64,000 nt of DNA from Rebecca billardiae RCC1528 (Eukaryota > Haptophyta), in the NCBI GenBank assembly GCA_965240325.2, contig OZ251252.1, positions 310,001 through 374,000 of the forward strand. Reading direction: 5' to 3'. Below, one piece after another: positions 10,601 to 21,707 of the stretch (the first letter of the stretch is position 1; each line of letters opens with the position of its first letter). The notes under the pieces were generated by a model. It was not told where the DNA came from, ran no database searches, and saw nothing but the letters and a program-made list of their open reading frames with translations. Position numbers and translations under genes: made by a program.

Positions 10601-11831
10601 CCGATCGCGCCGGACGGCGGCGGCGGTGCCGAGGGCGCGGGTCGGCTGTACGTGCTCGAGGCGCAGCGGGACGTGGGCCTGTGGGAGGCCAAGCTCAGGG
10701 AGGTGCGGAGCTGCCGCGCCCCGCGCCCAGAGTGTACATTTGTACATTTGTACATTTGTACATTTGTACATTTGTACATTTGTACATTTGTACATTTGTA
10801 CATTGGTATCTGCTGCCGCATTGTACGCTGTGCTGCTGCGTTGTTTGTTGCTGCAAGTGTACTCTGTGTTGCATTGTCCGCAGTGCTGCATGGCGTTGGT
10901 GTATTGCGTGCACTGCCGTGCGCATCAGCGGCGCAGTGCTCGCTGGCGCAGTGCGCTGCCTTCCCCTCGCCCCCTGCCGCCAGCTGCTCCAGCCATGTGC
11001 TGTGGCTGGGTGGGTGCGGGGCCAGTCTCGGGCCCCGCTGCTGCGCTGCACTGTCTCTGCTGGCAGCACACTCTGCTGCCGCCGCATTGTATCGGCAGAG
11101 TGCGCCGCATTGTATCGACAGCACACTCTGCAGAGACACTGCGGCGGCGCACCCTGCTGCCGATACATCAAGTGGATCGGCAACGGAGTGCGCCGCCGCT
11201 GCTGCTGCCTGCCGGTTCGGGGGGGGGCGCCCCCCCAGCGCACCGCACACGCACACGCACAGGGGCCGGCTGCGAACGAGCGCGCGTGCGCGGCGCGCGC
11301 GCACTCATCCGGCCCCGGTGCCGTGCGTGCGCGCGCGGCGGCAACCCCAACGCTACCTCCAACCGCCCCAACCCCAAACCCCCAACCCTCACGGCTGCTG
11401 CGCAGATGCACGCGCACGTGCACGCACTCGCGGCGGGCGGCGCGGCGGCGGCGGCTGGCGGCGCGGCGGGCGGCGCGGCCTCGGGCGCGGCGGCGACAGC
11501 ACAGCTCGCGCCGCCCGCGCCGCTGCCCGCCGCCGCGTCGGCCGACGCCGCGACCGACAGCGACGACTACGACGACGACGACACGGCCGTCGGCGACGGC
11601 GCGGCGGGCGGCGGCGCTCCGAGCGCCGTCGCCGCCGCCGCCGGCGACGGCGGCGGCGGCGCCGGGCCCGCGGCCGCCGCGGACAGCGGCGGCGGCGGCG
11701 GCGGCGCCGCCGTCACACCGTGGGAATGTGAGGCATGCACGTTCGTGAACCGCAAGCGCTCCAACGTGTGCGCGCTGTGCCGGAACGCGCAGCGCAACTA
11801 CCCGGACCTGCCGATGGGGCCGCTGGGCGGC

Positions 11832-11901
<70 letters not shown>

Positions 11902-14082
11902 AGGGGGCAGGGGCGGCGGGCGCGGGCGCGGCGGCGGCTGCGCGCGGCTCTGCGGGCGCGCTGCCGGCGCCGCCCTCGCCCGCCCGCTGCGCGGCACCCT
12001 CAGCCACCACCGCCGCCACCGCCGCGGCCACTGCATCCACCTTGCCGCCGCCCGCCGCCCGCGCCCCCTCCGACGCCCTCGCCGCCTCCAACGCCGCCGC
12101 CACCGTCTCCGCCGCTGCCGAGCCTGACGAATACTGCTGCCCGCTGTCGCTCGAGCCGATGCGCGATCCGGTGATGCTCGTCGAGTCCGGGCAGACGTTC
12201 GAGCGCGAGAACATCGAGCTGTGGCTACGGCAGCACGTGCGCGCGGCGCGCGGCATGCGCGCGGGTGCGCGGGGCTGGATGCGCGGTGGGGCGGGGCGGC
12301 GCGTGCGCGCGTGCGTGAGTGTGCGTGCGTGGGTGTGCGTGTGTGTGCGTGTGTATGCGTGTGTGTGGCCGTTTGCGCGCGCGCGCGAGGAGGACCAGAC
12401 GGACAGACCCGCACGCCCGAGTCTGCCCCAGCGCTGCGCCGCGCGCGCTCTGCCGCGCACCGCCATCGCCGCCCGTGCGCACGCGCTCACACGGAGCGAG
12501 CGCGCGGCACCCGGCGTGCACGCCGCGCGCCGACGAGCCAACCGCCGGCCATGGCGCGCCCATGCCCGCCCCTCGCTTCCCCGCCCGCCCCCGCGTACGC
12601 TCCCGACCCCAACCCTCACCCCTCGCCAGTCCGAGTGCCCCGTCACCAAGATCGGCCTGGCCTCGAAGCAGCTCGTCCCCAACTATGCTTTGCGCGGCGT
12701 GATTGAAGCATGGCGCGCGGAGCGGGCCGCGGCGGCCGGCGGCGGCGGCGGCGGTGGCGGGAATGGGAATGGCGGTGGTGGCGTTGGCGGTGGCGGCGGG
12801 CGGGTGGGCGCGGCTGCGCTCGGCGGCGCGGCAGGCAGCGTGGCCGCGGCCAACGCGCCACCTCCGGGCTTCAGCGCGCAGCCGCTCCCGCCGCCGCCGC
12901 CGCCGCCACCGGCGATGGGCGCCGCCGACGCGTCAGCCGCCGCGCCGCCGCCGCAGCCGCAGCCGCCGACGCCGACACCGCCGCAGCCCGCGCCTGCGCC
13001 GCAGGGCGGCGGTGGCGGCGCGCTGCACTGGGTGACGCAGCCGCTCGCCTGGCTCGCCGGCGCCGCCACCGCCGACGACGGCCCCGCCGCCCAAAGCGGC
13101 ACGGCCGTCGCGCCGCCGCCAACCGCCGCCGCCGCCGCGCCGCCCTCGCCGGTGAGCCGCCTGACAGACCTCGGGTTTAGTCGGGAGCATGCGCGCTCGG
13201 CGCTGCACTGGGCGGGCGGCGACGTGGACAGGGCGGCCGACCGGCTGCTCACCGGCGGGGGCGGCACGGACGAGGGCGGGACCGTCGCGCAGCCGGGCGG
13301 CGCGCCCACGCCGCCGCCCGCAGCCACCGCAGCCACCGCAGCCACAGCCACCGCCGCCGCCACAGCCGCCGCCGCTCAGGGCTCGGGCGAAGATGAGCTT
13401 CCGCCGGGGTGGGAGCAGCGCTCCGCCCCCGACGGCCGCGCGTACTACGTCGACCACAGCACGCGCACCACGCACTGGGAGCGCCCGCGCCCGCCGCCGC
13501 ACGCGGGCCCGCACCTCTCCGCAGCGGCGGTGCAGCAGCTGACTGAACTCGGCTTCAGCCGGCCGCGCGCCGAGGCGGCGCTGCGGCGCGCGGGAGGCGA
13601 CGTGGGCGGCGCGGCGGAGGCGCTGCTCGGCGAAGACGGCGGTGGCGGTGGTGGCGGTGGCCCGCCGGTGGTCGCGGCCACGCCCGCCGCGCGCCCGGCG
13701 CACGCCGCCCACGCTGCCACCGCCACGCCCGTCGCCGCCGCCACCGCCGCCGCCGCCACCGCCGAGCAGCCGCCGCTGGGCTGGGAGCAGCGCTTCGCTC
13801 AGGACGGGCGCACCTACTGTAAGCGCTGCGGCCGCGCGCCGCGGCACCTGCCCGCCCGAGCGAGCGACGGCGCGAAACTGCGTGCCAGGGTGTGCGCGCG
13901 CGGCTGCTGCGCGCGCAGTCCACGGGCTGACAGCCTTGGCTCCACCCGCCCGCGCTCTGCGCCCCGCGCCCGCGCCCGCGCCGCCACCGCCGCCCGGCCG
14001 GCTGGGCGCAGGGGTCGACCACAACACGCGCACCACGCACTGGGAGCCGCCTTGGCTGCTCGCCCGCCGCGGGCAGCGCTGA
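7602..14082 (+). CDS. Bro1-PH-RanBP2 finger-U-box-UBA-WW-UBA-WW protein (putative E3 ubiquitin ligase)
   Basis: Nine exons agree in phase: 7602-7923, 8194-8499, 8849-8916, 9194-9394, 9555-9725, 9953-10702, 11406-12236, 12630-13818 and 14012-14082, giving 1302 residues. Residues 1 to about 390 are a Bro1 domain ([67 protein letters not shown]). About 500-606 is a PH domain (HVGWLSKQG ... [12 protein letters not shown]), whose last helix crosses the intron. About 712-735 is a RanBP2-type finger ([20 protein letters not shown]). About 846-915 is a U-box ([20 protein letters not shown], then [20 protein letters not shown]). UBA domains lie at about 1060-1095 and 1187-1222, and WW domains at about 1140-1170 and 1265-1293. 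The second WW has Trp for one core Tyr. The set predicts a ligase that binds ESCRT-III, phosphoinositide, ubiquitin and proline-rich partners. A merged pair of genes is the main alternative; the intron-spanning PH and U-box domains argue against it. Confidence 0.75.
8935..9110. repeat. Intronic cluster of the palindrome GAGATTGCAATCTC
   Basis: Within intron 3 of the Bro1/U-box gene, three 23-base units beginning CTCGAGATTGCAATCTCCCG run in tandem (the third has one change). A half-copy follows near 9014, and another perfect 14-base palindrome lies at 9097-9110. Related motifs recur in other genes of the window near 25571, 45256, 45424-45475, 49952, 50188 and 50219. Confidence 0.85.
10733..10804. 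repeat. (TGTACATT)9 microsatellite in an intron
   Basis: Nine tandem copies of an 8-base unit lie 30 bases inside the 703-base intron that follows the PH-domain exon of the Bro1/U-box gene. The embedded TGTACA is itself palindromic. The rest of this intron is GC-poorer and richer in CA/TG than most introns in the window. Confidence 0.9.
11831..11897 (+). repeat. (GGGCGC)n coding repeat, Gly-Ala tract
   Basis: About eleven hexamers encode alternating Gly and Ala between the RanBP2 finger and the U-box of the Bro1/U-box protein. It is in frame and acts as a flexible linker; its length is likely to vary among strains. Confidence 0.8.
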
Positions 14083-14828
14083 ACGCGCACCGCCCCGCCT
14101 GGCTGCAATGCTAGGCCGCAACTACTAGACGGTGCCACCGAGTGACCGGACGGTAGTGAAGCCCCGGAGTAGTGGACTCACTGAGTGGAGGCGCGCGGCC
14201 CCGCGGGCCTGCGGGCACCGCCACACCTGAGGACTCACCTGACGGTCCGCGCGAGGCCGGCGGCGCCCTGCGCGCCACTAGGCCTGCGTGCGGGCGGCAC
14301 TGCGCCGCCCGCGTGGCCGCGTGGCGCATGATATGCTCAGCTCAGGCCGTAACGTGCTGCCTGCTGGCCGCCCGATTACGTACCGACTACCGGATGATAC
14401 AGTATACACTTCCTGGGCGCCGCAGACCGCCGCTATTGTGAATATCGCGTAGCAGTCGCGATCAGCATTGTCATAGTCATGATGATGATATACATGACTC
14501 ACTGCAGCGGCGCCTGGCGGCGGGACGCGTCTGCGTCTCTCGCCGCGGCTGCCGCACCAGCTGGCGGTCCGCCGATGTCTGATCGGTTCGTTGCGGAGCG
14601 AGTATACTGCAGTCACTCTCACGTCTCTGTCTGGACCGGAGTAGCAGCATGGACAAAGTGTACACATGGCGCACGCGTCGAACACGGGTGCAGATGGTGT
14701 GTGCATGCGCCGCCATCGGCGACGCCCATTCCACGGTGCATGGCCCCGCCCGGCGAGCTGCCCGCCCGCGCGCGCGTGCGAGCGCCGCCGCCGCCGCCGC
14801 CGCGGGCGGCCGCCCAGCGGCGCCCGCG
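14083..14828. other. Intergenic region between convergent genes
   Basis: The region holds the 3' flanks of the Bro1/U-box gene and of the minus-strand GAF-like gene. A moderately AT-rich patch lies at about 14380-14500. No gene recognised. Confidence 0.4.
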
Positions 14829-15365
14829 TCATTCGCCCGCCGGCGCGAGCGCGTCGGACGTCGGGGCAGACACGACGGTCTGGAAGGGCGGCGCGGCGTC
14901 CCACGCGGAGCGCGAGCCGTACTCGAGCACGCCGTCGGCGTACGGCACGAACGCGATCGAGCAGATCCCGTAATTTGCCGCAAACTTGATGCGCGAAAAA
15001 TAGGTCGGGTCCGCGAGCCGCGCGTCGGCCAAAAAATCGGGCTCCTGCAGCGCGAAGGAGCGGCCGACGACGGAGCCCTTGCCCGTGCAGAACGTCACCT
15101 CCTTCGCTCGCCGCATCGCGTTCAGGTGCTTCGGGCTGTTCAGCTGCAGCCCGTGCACCAGCCGGTTCATCGCCGCGTCGTATCGCCACCAGATCGTGTA
15201 GTCGGCGCCGGTCGAGTCGAGGACGGCGCGCAGCGCGTCCGTGGAGGGCTCGCCGAAGGCGTCGCGCTGCGGCGGCTTCTCCGCGTTCATCTCCGTGGTC
15301 AACTCGCGCAGGGCCTCCACGTCCGCGCTCACCATCACGTGGCCGAGTCGGCGGCCCACGTCCAC
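14829..15365 (-). CDS. GAF-fold protein resembling the bHLH-MYC N-terminal domain
   Basis: A 178-residue frame from ATG 15365. The segment GADYTIWWRYDAAMNRLVHG starts the domain. It continues with TFCTGKGSVVGRSFALQEPD, then YFSRIKFAANYGICSIAFVP and YADGVLEYGS. This order (aromatic strand, G-x-G-x-x-G-R turn, a helix, then a strand ending in D-G-V-x-E-x-G) matches GAF-fold domains such as the plant bHLH-MYC N-terminal domain. No DNA-binding helix-loop-helix is present in this short frame. The role may be protein interaction or small-molecule sensing. It faces the DUF1761-like gene head-to-head. Fold confidence is moderate; function unknown. Confidence 0.5.
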   Translation of the reverse strand: MDVGRRLGHVMVSADVEALRELTTEMNAEKPPQRDAFGEPSTDALRAVLDSTGADYTIWWRYDAAMNRLVHGLQLNSPKHLNAMRRAKEVTFCTGKGSVVGRSFALQEPDFLADARLADPTYFSRIKFAANYGICSIAFVPYADGVLEYGSRSAWDAAPPFQTVVSAPTSDALAPAGE

Positions 15366-15773
15366 CGGTGCCGTGGGACGCAGTTCTCAGCACGTCGTCG
15401 GTCTGGTGCCCGAGCTCGGCAAAAAGCGCACAGATGCTCGATGCGCGCTTCCGATTGGCTGGCGGGCGGGAATCGAAACTTCCCGTTCGCGTCGCCGTCC
15501 AGCTTCAGGCTCTTTTGGTCTAGGTTTCAGGCCAGATCAGGCCAGATCAGGCCGATAGATAACGAGCCCGTTCGCACACTTCGCAGTAAGAGGGCCCTTT
15601 CGGCGATTCGTGTGTTCGGCACCCGACGATGACGACGTGGGCTCAAGTCGGCACACTCGGCAGTACCGCAGTCCGGTCGGCACGTGGCGTGCCGCTTCAC
15701 GTTGAGCGCTAATAATAGGCCGTTTGCCGGCGACCAACGGTCGCCTACTCCACTGTTCGCCGCGCCGGCCAGC
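15366..15773. promoter_or_regulatory. Shared upstream region of two divergent genes
   Basis: This is the 408-base interval between the starts of the GAF-like (minus) and DUF1761-like (plus) genes and should contain both promoters. A direct repeat of CAGGCCAGAT occurs three times near 15528-15552. No TATA box is evident. Confidence 0.4.
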
Positions 15774-16196
15774 ATGGCGTTCTCGTGGCTGAAGACGCTC
15801 GGCGTGGTGTTCGGCTGCGGCGCGTGCTACCAGGCGCTCGGCGCGCTGTGGTACGGCGCGCTCTTCGGCGCGCGCTTCCTCGCGCTCGCGCACCCGAAGA
15901 AGACCAAGGCGCAGCTGCAGGCCATGGAGAAGGAGCGCACGCGCGGGTACGTGGCCGCGGCCGCCGGCGCGTACAGCGCGATGGCGGCGCTGAGCTGCCT
16001 CGTGCAGCTGCTGCCCGGCCCGTTCGTGAAGCACGGGCTGCTCCTCGGCGCGCTCCTCTGCCTCTTCCACGCCGGGCTCAACGCGCCCCACGGCTTCTTC
16101 GAGGGGCGGCCCTTCGAGCTGTACCTGCTGCACCTCGGCTACCACGTGTGCGGGGTGCTGCCCGCCGCGGTGCTCATGACGCTGCTGCTCAACTGA
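15774..16196 (+). CDS. DUF1761-like integral membrane protein
   Basis: A 140-residue protein with the start chosen at ATG 15774 (MAFSWLKTLGVV). An in-frame ATG at 15684 would add a 30-residue extension lacking family similarity. Hydrophobic segments fall at about residues 5-25, 50-72, 78-98 and 115-138. The first loop has the DUF1761 signature of an aromatic-rich turn, ALWYGALFGARFLAL, followed by a Lys-rich helix. Bacterial and algal members are small four-helix membrane proteins of unknown role, and the length fits. No catalytic motif is visible. Confidence 0.65.
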   Translation: MAFSWLKTLGVVFGCGACYQALGALWYGALFGARFLALAHPKKTKAQLQAMEKERTRGYVAAAAGAYSAMAALSCLVQLLPGPFVKHGLLLGALLCLFHAGLNAPHGFFEGRPFELYLLHLGYHVCGVLPAAVLMTLLLN

Positions 16197-16847
16197 CTGC
16201 CGAGAGTCCAGCTCGCCGCGCTGTGCTGTGCCTGCTTCACCAGGCTCACCACGCGTGCCGTGCACTGCCCGCAGCGGTGCTCATGACCGCGCTCAGAGTG
16301 CGCCGACTAACGGAGCTGCGAGCCGGTGACTTATCGGTCCAGACTGTCTCACACTGAGTCGCCCGCAGGACGAGTGCTGCCAGCACGCAGCTTCCGAGTG
16401 CTCGTGCCTGGCACGTGGCAGCGCACCGGTGCAGCCGGCCCCGGGCCGCACGACACGGTCATCGGACAGATCATCGGTGATCGGGGGCCGGGTGCCGCTC
16501 GGTGGTCGCCGCGCGCCGACCTGACTCCTGAGCCGAGTGACGTACGGTGCCTCATGAGTGACTGGCGAGTGACGACCGGCGTCGATCCCCGGGATGGCTG
16601 GGACCCCGCCGATCCCCCGATCTGCACGGGAGCCACGTCCGCTCACGCGACCGTAGTCGGGGCCGCGTGGCAGTCGCGGGCCAGCTGCAGGCGGTGAAAG
16701 TGCACGGTCCTTATTCGCACAATAATAGCCCAAGATGGCAAGATCGGGTCCGGGATATTGAAATCCGGCCGCCCGCCGCCCCAGGCCTGGCCCCGCAGGT
16801 TTAGGCGGTGTCGTTCCGGTTCAGCTCTGCAGTGAGCCGACTGAGCG
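16197..16847. other. Intergenic spacer
   Basis: The first 120 bases partly repeat the end of the DUF1761-like gene: a CCCGC(A/C)GCGGTGCTCATGAC segment recurs at about 16268 and in the gene near 16160. This suggests a small local duplication. Nothing else recognised. Confidence 0.4.
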
Positions 16848-18930
16848 ATGACGATGGCGCACAGCCGCCGTCCCGTGCAGACCATCGCGCTGCTGGCCGT
16901 CGCGCTCGCGGCGACGGCGCGCACGGCGGCGTGGCCCGCCAGCGGGCTCGGACCCGACCCCGCCGCCGCCCAGTGCATCGCGCCAACCGTCGACCCCTCG
17001 CTGCCGGTCGACGCCGCCATGGCCGCCGTGCTGCGCAACGGCCGCCTCAGCCTGCGCGAGCAGCTCGTCTTCCGGCACACGCCGCCGCGCGGCGCGGCGC
17101 GGCGCTGCCCGCCGGTGTCGACGGTGCTCCCGGGCCTCGCGCGCATGTGCCAGTACCGCGAGCTCGTCGACTACGTCGTCCGGCCGTGCGCGGCGGGCAA
17201 CACGTCGCTCGCCCTCGTGCTTCAGTCGTATGACGAAATCGGTTCCGCGGAGAAGGCGCTGGGCGTGCGCAGGCAGGCCGGGTTCGGCGCATGCGAGGCG
17301 AACCTGCGCGCCGCGATCGAGGGCACGCCGTGCCACGCCCTCCTCGTCCGCCAGTGGTTCAGTGCCGACGACCCCAGGGGCCCTTGTCCCTCAGACGCGC
17401 CGCGAGTGGGCTGGCTGGTGCGCGCGCCGCCGCGCCGCCGCGCCGCCGCGCCGCCGCGCCGCCGCCGCGCCGCGCGCGCGGTGGCGTGCGCCACGCGCGC
17501 TCGCGGGGCGGGGTGGCTGCTTCGTGTCTGCGCGCGCCCCGCGCGGCGCCGAAAGGTCCGCGCCCGCGGCAAGCTGACACCCCGGCGCCGCGCGCCCCGC
17601 CACGCTCTGCGTGGCCCCGCGCCCCGCGCGCCCCTCCCCGGCACGCGGCGCGCGCCCTCAGTCGAAGCACGTCGTGCGCGTCATGACGCAGACCCTCGCC
17701 GTCGGCCGCGCGTTCGCGTGGGCGCGGCACTTCCACCCGGGCGCGTCCTCGTTCGTGCGCGCGCGCCTCGACTCGGCGTGGTGCGTGCCGTGGGGCGCTG
17801 CGGCGCGCACGCCTGGGCAGATGGTGCTCAATCAATTCACAGTGGAGGGCTCCCAGGATGGCCCCCGCTGGGCGGGCGACATCTTCGCCTTCGCCTCCGC
17901 CGACGCCGCGCCCGCGTACTTCGACGCGTGGCGCGTGTGGGGCCGCATCAACTGCTCCGCCCTCTGCCTCGCCGGCGCCGGCACGGCCGCGTGCCACTTT
18001 GTCGGGCTCGCACGGCAGTGCACAGGGGAGTCCCCTCTGACCTCTCACCTGTGCGACCACTATGGCGGCACCAACCAGTCCGCCGCGTACTTCGCGCCCT
18101 TCTCCGGGCGGCAGACCGCCGCGCTCGGCGTCACGATGGCCGCGGCCGGCGGCGCCGGCGGCGCGCTCGCGCGGCCGCGGCCGCAGTGGCGGCGGATGGA
18201 GCGGCTGCCCTACCCGCTGCTGCATCCGACCAACGAGACGCACGCGCACCACCGCGGCGCGGGCGCCGCGCCCATCCGCAAGATCGTCGCGGACCTCGAG
18301 CGCCGGCGCGCGGACACGTGCCCCGGCTGCATGCCGGACTGCCTGCCGCGCGGCAAGGTGATGTACCACCGGAAGAAGATGCATGGCCGAAGGAGGGCCT
18401 GCAGGAATGACTTCCAATCGCTCCGCTGTCAGTTCAGAGCGCAGCGCGAGGCCTGGCTCGACCAGGCGCCGGCGCGCGAGCGCGCGGCGCTGGAGGCGCA
18501 GGGCGCGGTATGGGACGCGCAGGCCGCAGAGGCCAAGGCCGCCAAGCTCCGCCGCTCGGGCGGGCATGCTGGTCCAGGCCTGCGGCCGCCCGCGGCCGCG
18601 GCCAGCGGCGCGCGCGCCGCCGAGCCAACCCCCAGCCAGCACGGCGGGGCCGCTGGGCTTGGGCTTGGGAGCGCGGGCGGCGCGGCGGCGGCGGAGCGCG
18701 GCGGCGACGCGGAGTGGCGCCCTTTCGCCGCCCAGGGCCACGTGCGGCGCAGCCGAGCGCCGGGCGAGGGCGAGGAGGCGGAGGAGGCCGAGGGCGCCCC
18801 GTCGCGGCCCGGGGCTTCGGGCGCGGGCCGCAGCCGTGCCGGCGCCGAGCGCGCCGCCGCCGGGGCACTGCGCGTGGCGGAGGCGGCACTCGACGCTCAG
18901 TGGGCGGGCGTCCGGATGCCGACGGCGTGA
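16848..18930 (+). CDS. Secreted Cys-rich protein of unknown function
   Basis: Two exons (16848-17405 and 17662-18930) join in phase 0 across a 256-base GC-rich intron and give 608 residues. The N-terminus (QTIALLAVALAATARTAAWP) is a signal peptide. The mature part has many Cys residues (SADDPRGPCPSDAP, INCSALCLAGAGTAACH, DTCPGCMPDCLPRGK) and Asn-x-Ser/Thr sites (NTSLA, NCSAL, NQSAA, NETHA), as expected in the secretory pathway. The last 170 residues are an Ala/Arg/Glu-rich low-complexity tail, possibly coiled coil. I do not recognise a family; an extracellular enzyme or scale/cell-coat protein is possible. Confidence 0.65.
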
Positions 18931-21707
18931 CGCCGTGGCGCGGTGGGGGGGCAGCCGTCGTCGCGTCGTGATCAGCGCCGCGCAGTTATCGGTGGCCCAG
19001 CCAGTGACGTCGGGTCACGCGTACGCCAGCAGGCGCAGGGGGCGGCAGCGCGGCGCGCACGCTGCCGGTGAGACTGCCTGACGCGCACGCAGACTCGATC
19101 GAATCCAGCGCGCCGCAGCGCAGCCACGCAGCGCTGGCATATCGTCACTCGTCAGCATGCGCCATGCAGCCGCCGCTGCGCAGCGGCCCTGCCACTCGGT
19201 GGCGCGGCACCCGGCCTCGGCCGTGACACTGGCCGTGCCGGTGGCCCCGTGCCGTCGTCAGCGCCTCAGCGGTAGTCAGGCCGGTCAGCGGTGAGCGGAC
19301 CGCCCGTACCGCGGTACCACCGGCCGGGCCGTACCCCGCCGGCTACCGTCGCTACCGAGTCCGAGTAATTACCGGCGCGGCAGCTGGCGCCTCAACTGAG
19401 TCACTGCTATCAGCACGCTAAATTACTATATATATATATACTGCCAGGCCGGATCGGCCGGCGTCGCCGCGTCGTTACCCGGCGGAGCAGCGCGCATTAT
19501 AATATAATATATATATATATATTAATAATAGTATATATATATACTTTAATATATTAACGACGTGGTATGCAACTAATATATTAGTAGTATTATTATTTTC
19601 TGCGATCGATCCGCGGGCCGCGCCGAGCCCGAATCGGGCGAATCGCCGATGAGTCTAGGGGGGCCAAAGTGGCACTGTGACGTGACTGACGGCTACGAGC
19701 GCTGGTCCTAGCGAGTGTTTAGCGCTGAATTGGGGCTGGATCATATGCCCTCTGGAGGGGTCTGGGCCAGCCAAGTAAAAAAATCAGGTGCACATACCCT
19801 GAATATAGGGCGTAACGGCTAGCATATTTACTTATTAGAATGAGCCTGAACTTATTGGAAACGGCATGTAACGGCTGTCTTATATGTGACATATAGACCA
19901 TGTCGACTTCACTTTGATAGAGCATCTCGGCGAGATCGTTCTGAGTCCCCAGCAGCAGCAGGTCCCAACATGCGATATAGGCTGTGTACTGGCAGGCTGT
20001 CAAACACGTAGTTTCCCGGAAGCCACTCTGGTCGTTACATTCCCACCGTGTATATAGACGCCATGCTGATGAATACAGTCTCGTCTGATCTCGAGCCGCG
20101 AGATACGTTTTCAGACTGTGTATACGGCCATGCGTACGGCGTATTGCAGACATAGTAGACCCAAAGCACCGGCCCCATGTCCTCAGCTCGGGAGTACTCT
20201 CGGTCATAATCAAGGTTTAAAGTCACTCGAGCCAACCGTCACCGCTCCATGGCCGAGACCTACGAGGCAGGTCAAATCTGTCGTCGTCGCAGCGCGGCAC
20301 AGTGCCGAGCATGCGATTCGGCAGCAAACGCCTGCTCCAGGTGGTGGCTGGCGTCTCTGCACCAAACCAGGCCGGATGGGATCGGTCCATATATGTACGC
20401 CCTACCCTGTTCCGCGCTATTTCTGGGCGTTGGGGCGGATATTCGGCCTACAGAGGCTGATCCGGCGCTGTTCGGCGCTCCTGGCTGGCTGCGCGGAGCC
20501 CAATGGCAAGCGCCGGCGTGTGCAAGGTGTCAAGATTGAGACGGTCTCTGACGCTCCCGCCGGTCTTGGGCGCACCACGGTGCATTGAGGCCCATCTGCG
20601 TCTGCTTCTGCAGGCATGCGCGTCACAGGGGCGCGCTTGTAGGCACGGTCGAGTGCACGTCGGATCTGTCGAATGAGCCATCCGCTGCCTGCGAGCACGT
20701 CCGCGACGTCCTGAGAGGCGAATGGGAGGCGCCCCGACGCCATCTGGGGGCACGCGTGACCCATACCCAACGTGCTGACCATCGCAAGTGCCACGGCAGG
20801 TGCAAACACGGGCCCTACGAGCGGAACATGACAGTTGCGGGCTCCGCGGAGGTGTTGCGCGCGAGCTCGCGCCGGTCTGCTGACGGCGATTCCGGCGCAG
20901 CAGGGCAGGTTAGGCGAGCTGGGCATCCACGGATACACATGAACACTTGGGGCGAGCATCGATCTCGCCGGGGCGAGTTGATCTTGAGCCACAAGGAGGG
21001 GTAGCGTGACGGGCGTACGCAGCGCAGCAATTCAAGCCGGCCGACGCGCGCCGCGCACGGCGCGAGGTGGCCAAGAACCGGGTGGTGAGCCGCTGGTGGC
21101 GCAAAGACAAGGGTCAGAAGCGCCCACCAGCGTCACGCGCGCGCGCTCCCGAGACCATCTCGGCGTATCATGGGACGCGAGCGCGCGGCGGTCCACTGCC
21201 TCCGGCCGCTCGCTCGAGCGGAACCGAGCTCTCAGAGCGCCCGAACGCGTCGGAGCTCGATTTTCGAGCGAGGTCCGAGAAAAAGGCTCCGCGCCACCCT
21301 AAAATGCCGAGGGAGGAGCGAAAATGCGCCGCGGCTTTGATTTTCTTTTTTAAATGAGCGGTTTGGCCCCCCGATCCGCGCCGCGCACCTGACGTCAGAG
21401 TACGGTCATAGTATCAGACCGTGGCATGCGCAGGCCGTCGCCTTGCAGCGCGCCGCACGTGACGGCATTGAATTACCAGCGCTCGGGCATCTATCTGTCC
21501 GCGATTATTTCCCGCGCCACTGCACAGGCGCGGCCCGCCAGGCTCGGTCCGAGCTTAGACTGCCATGCGACCGTGACAATCCGAATCACTCATCGTGGCT
21601 GTCACGCGCCGGGCGGTGGATCCGAGTGGCGGGCGCCGTGCCCCCGCCCCGCCAGCCGCTGGCCGCCGGTCCGTGCGCCGTGATGCGAGGCTCCGTACGC
21701 CGAAACC
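18931..21707. other. Gene-poor region with AT-rich islands
   Basis: This 2.8-kb stretch contains TA-rich islands at about 19418-19440 and 19495-19600, sharply unlike the surrounding GC-rich DNA. At 19551-19573 is a 23-base sequence found again at 28420-28442. Open frames at 19719-20213 (minus) and 20118-20588 (plus) overlap each other, have mixed composition and no domain, and are not called. An A/T-rich run lies at about 21330-21355. No convincing RNA gene was found by eye. Confidence 0.5.
19495..19600. repeat. AT-rich island with (TA)n runs
   Basis: Runs of alternating T and A, ATTAATAATA and TTAGTAGTATTATTATTTT occur within about 105 bases. The island carries the shared 23-base motif at 19551-19573. 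It may be a replication or matrix-type unwinding region, or the remnant of an element; the sequence alone does not decide. Confidence 0.6.

Noticed and set aside
19719-20588. Two overlapping opposite-strand frames as genes
   Set aside because: No start context, domains or codon bias like the neighbours.
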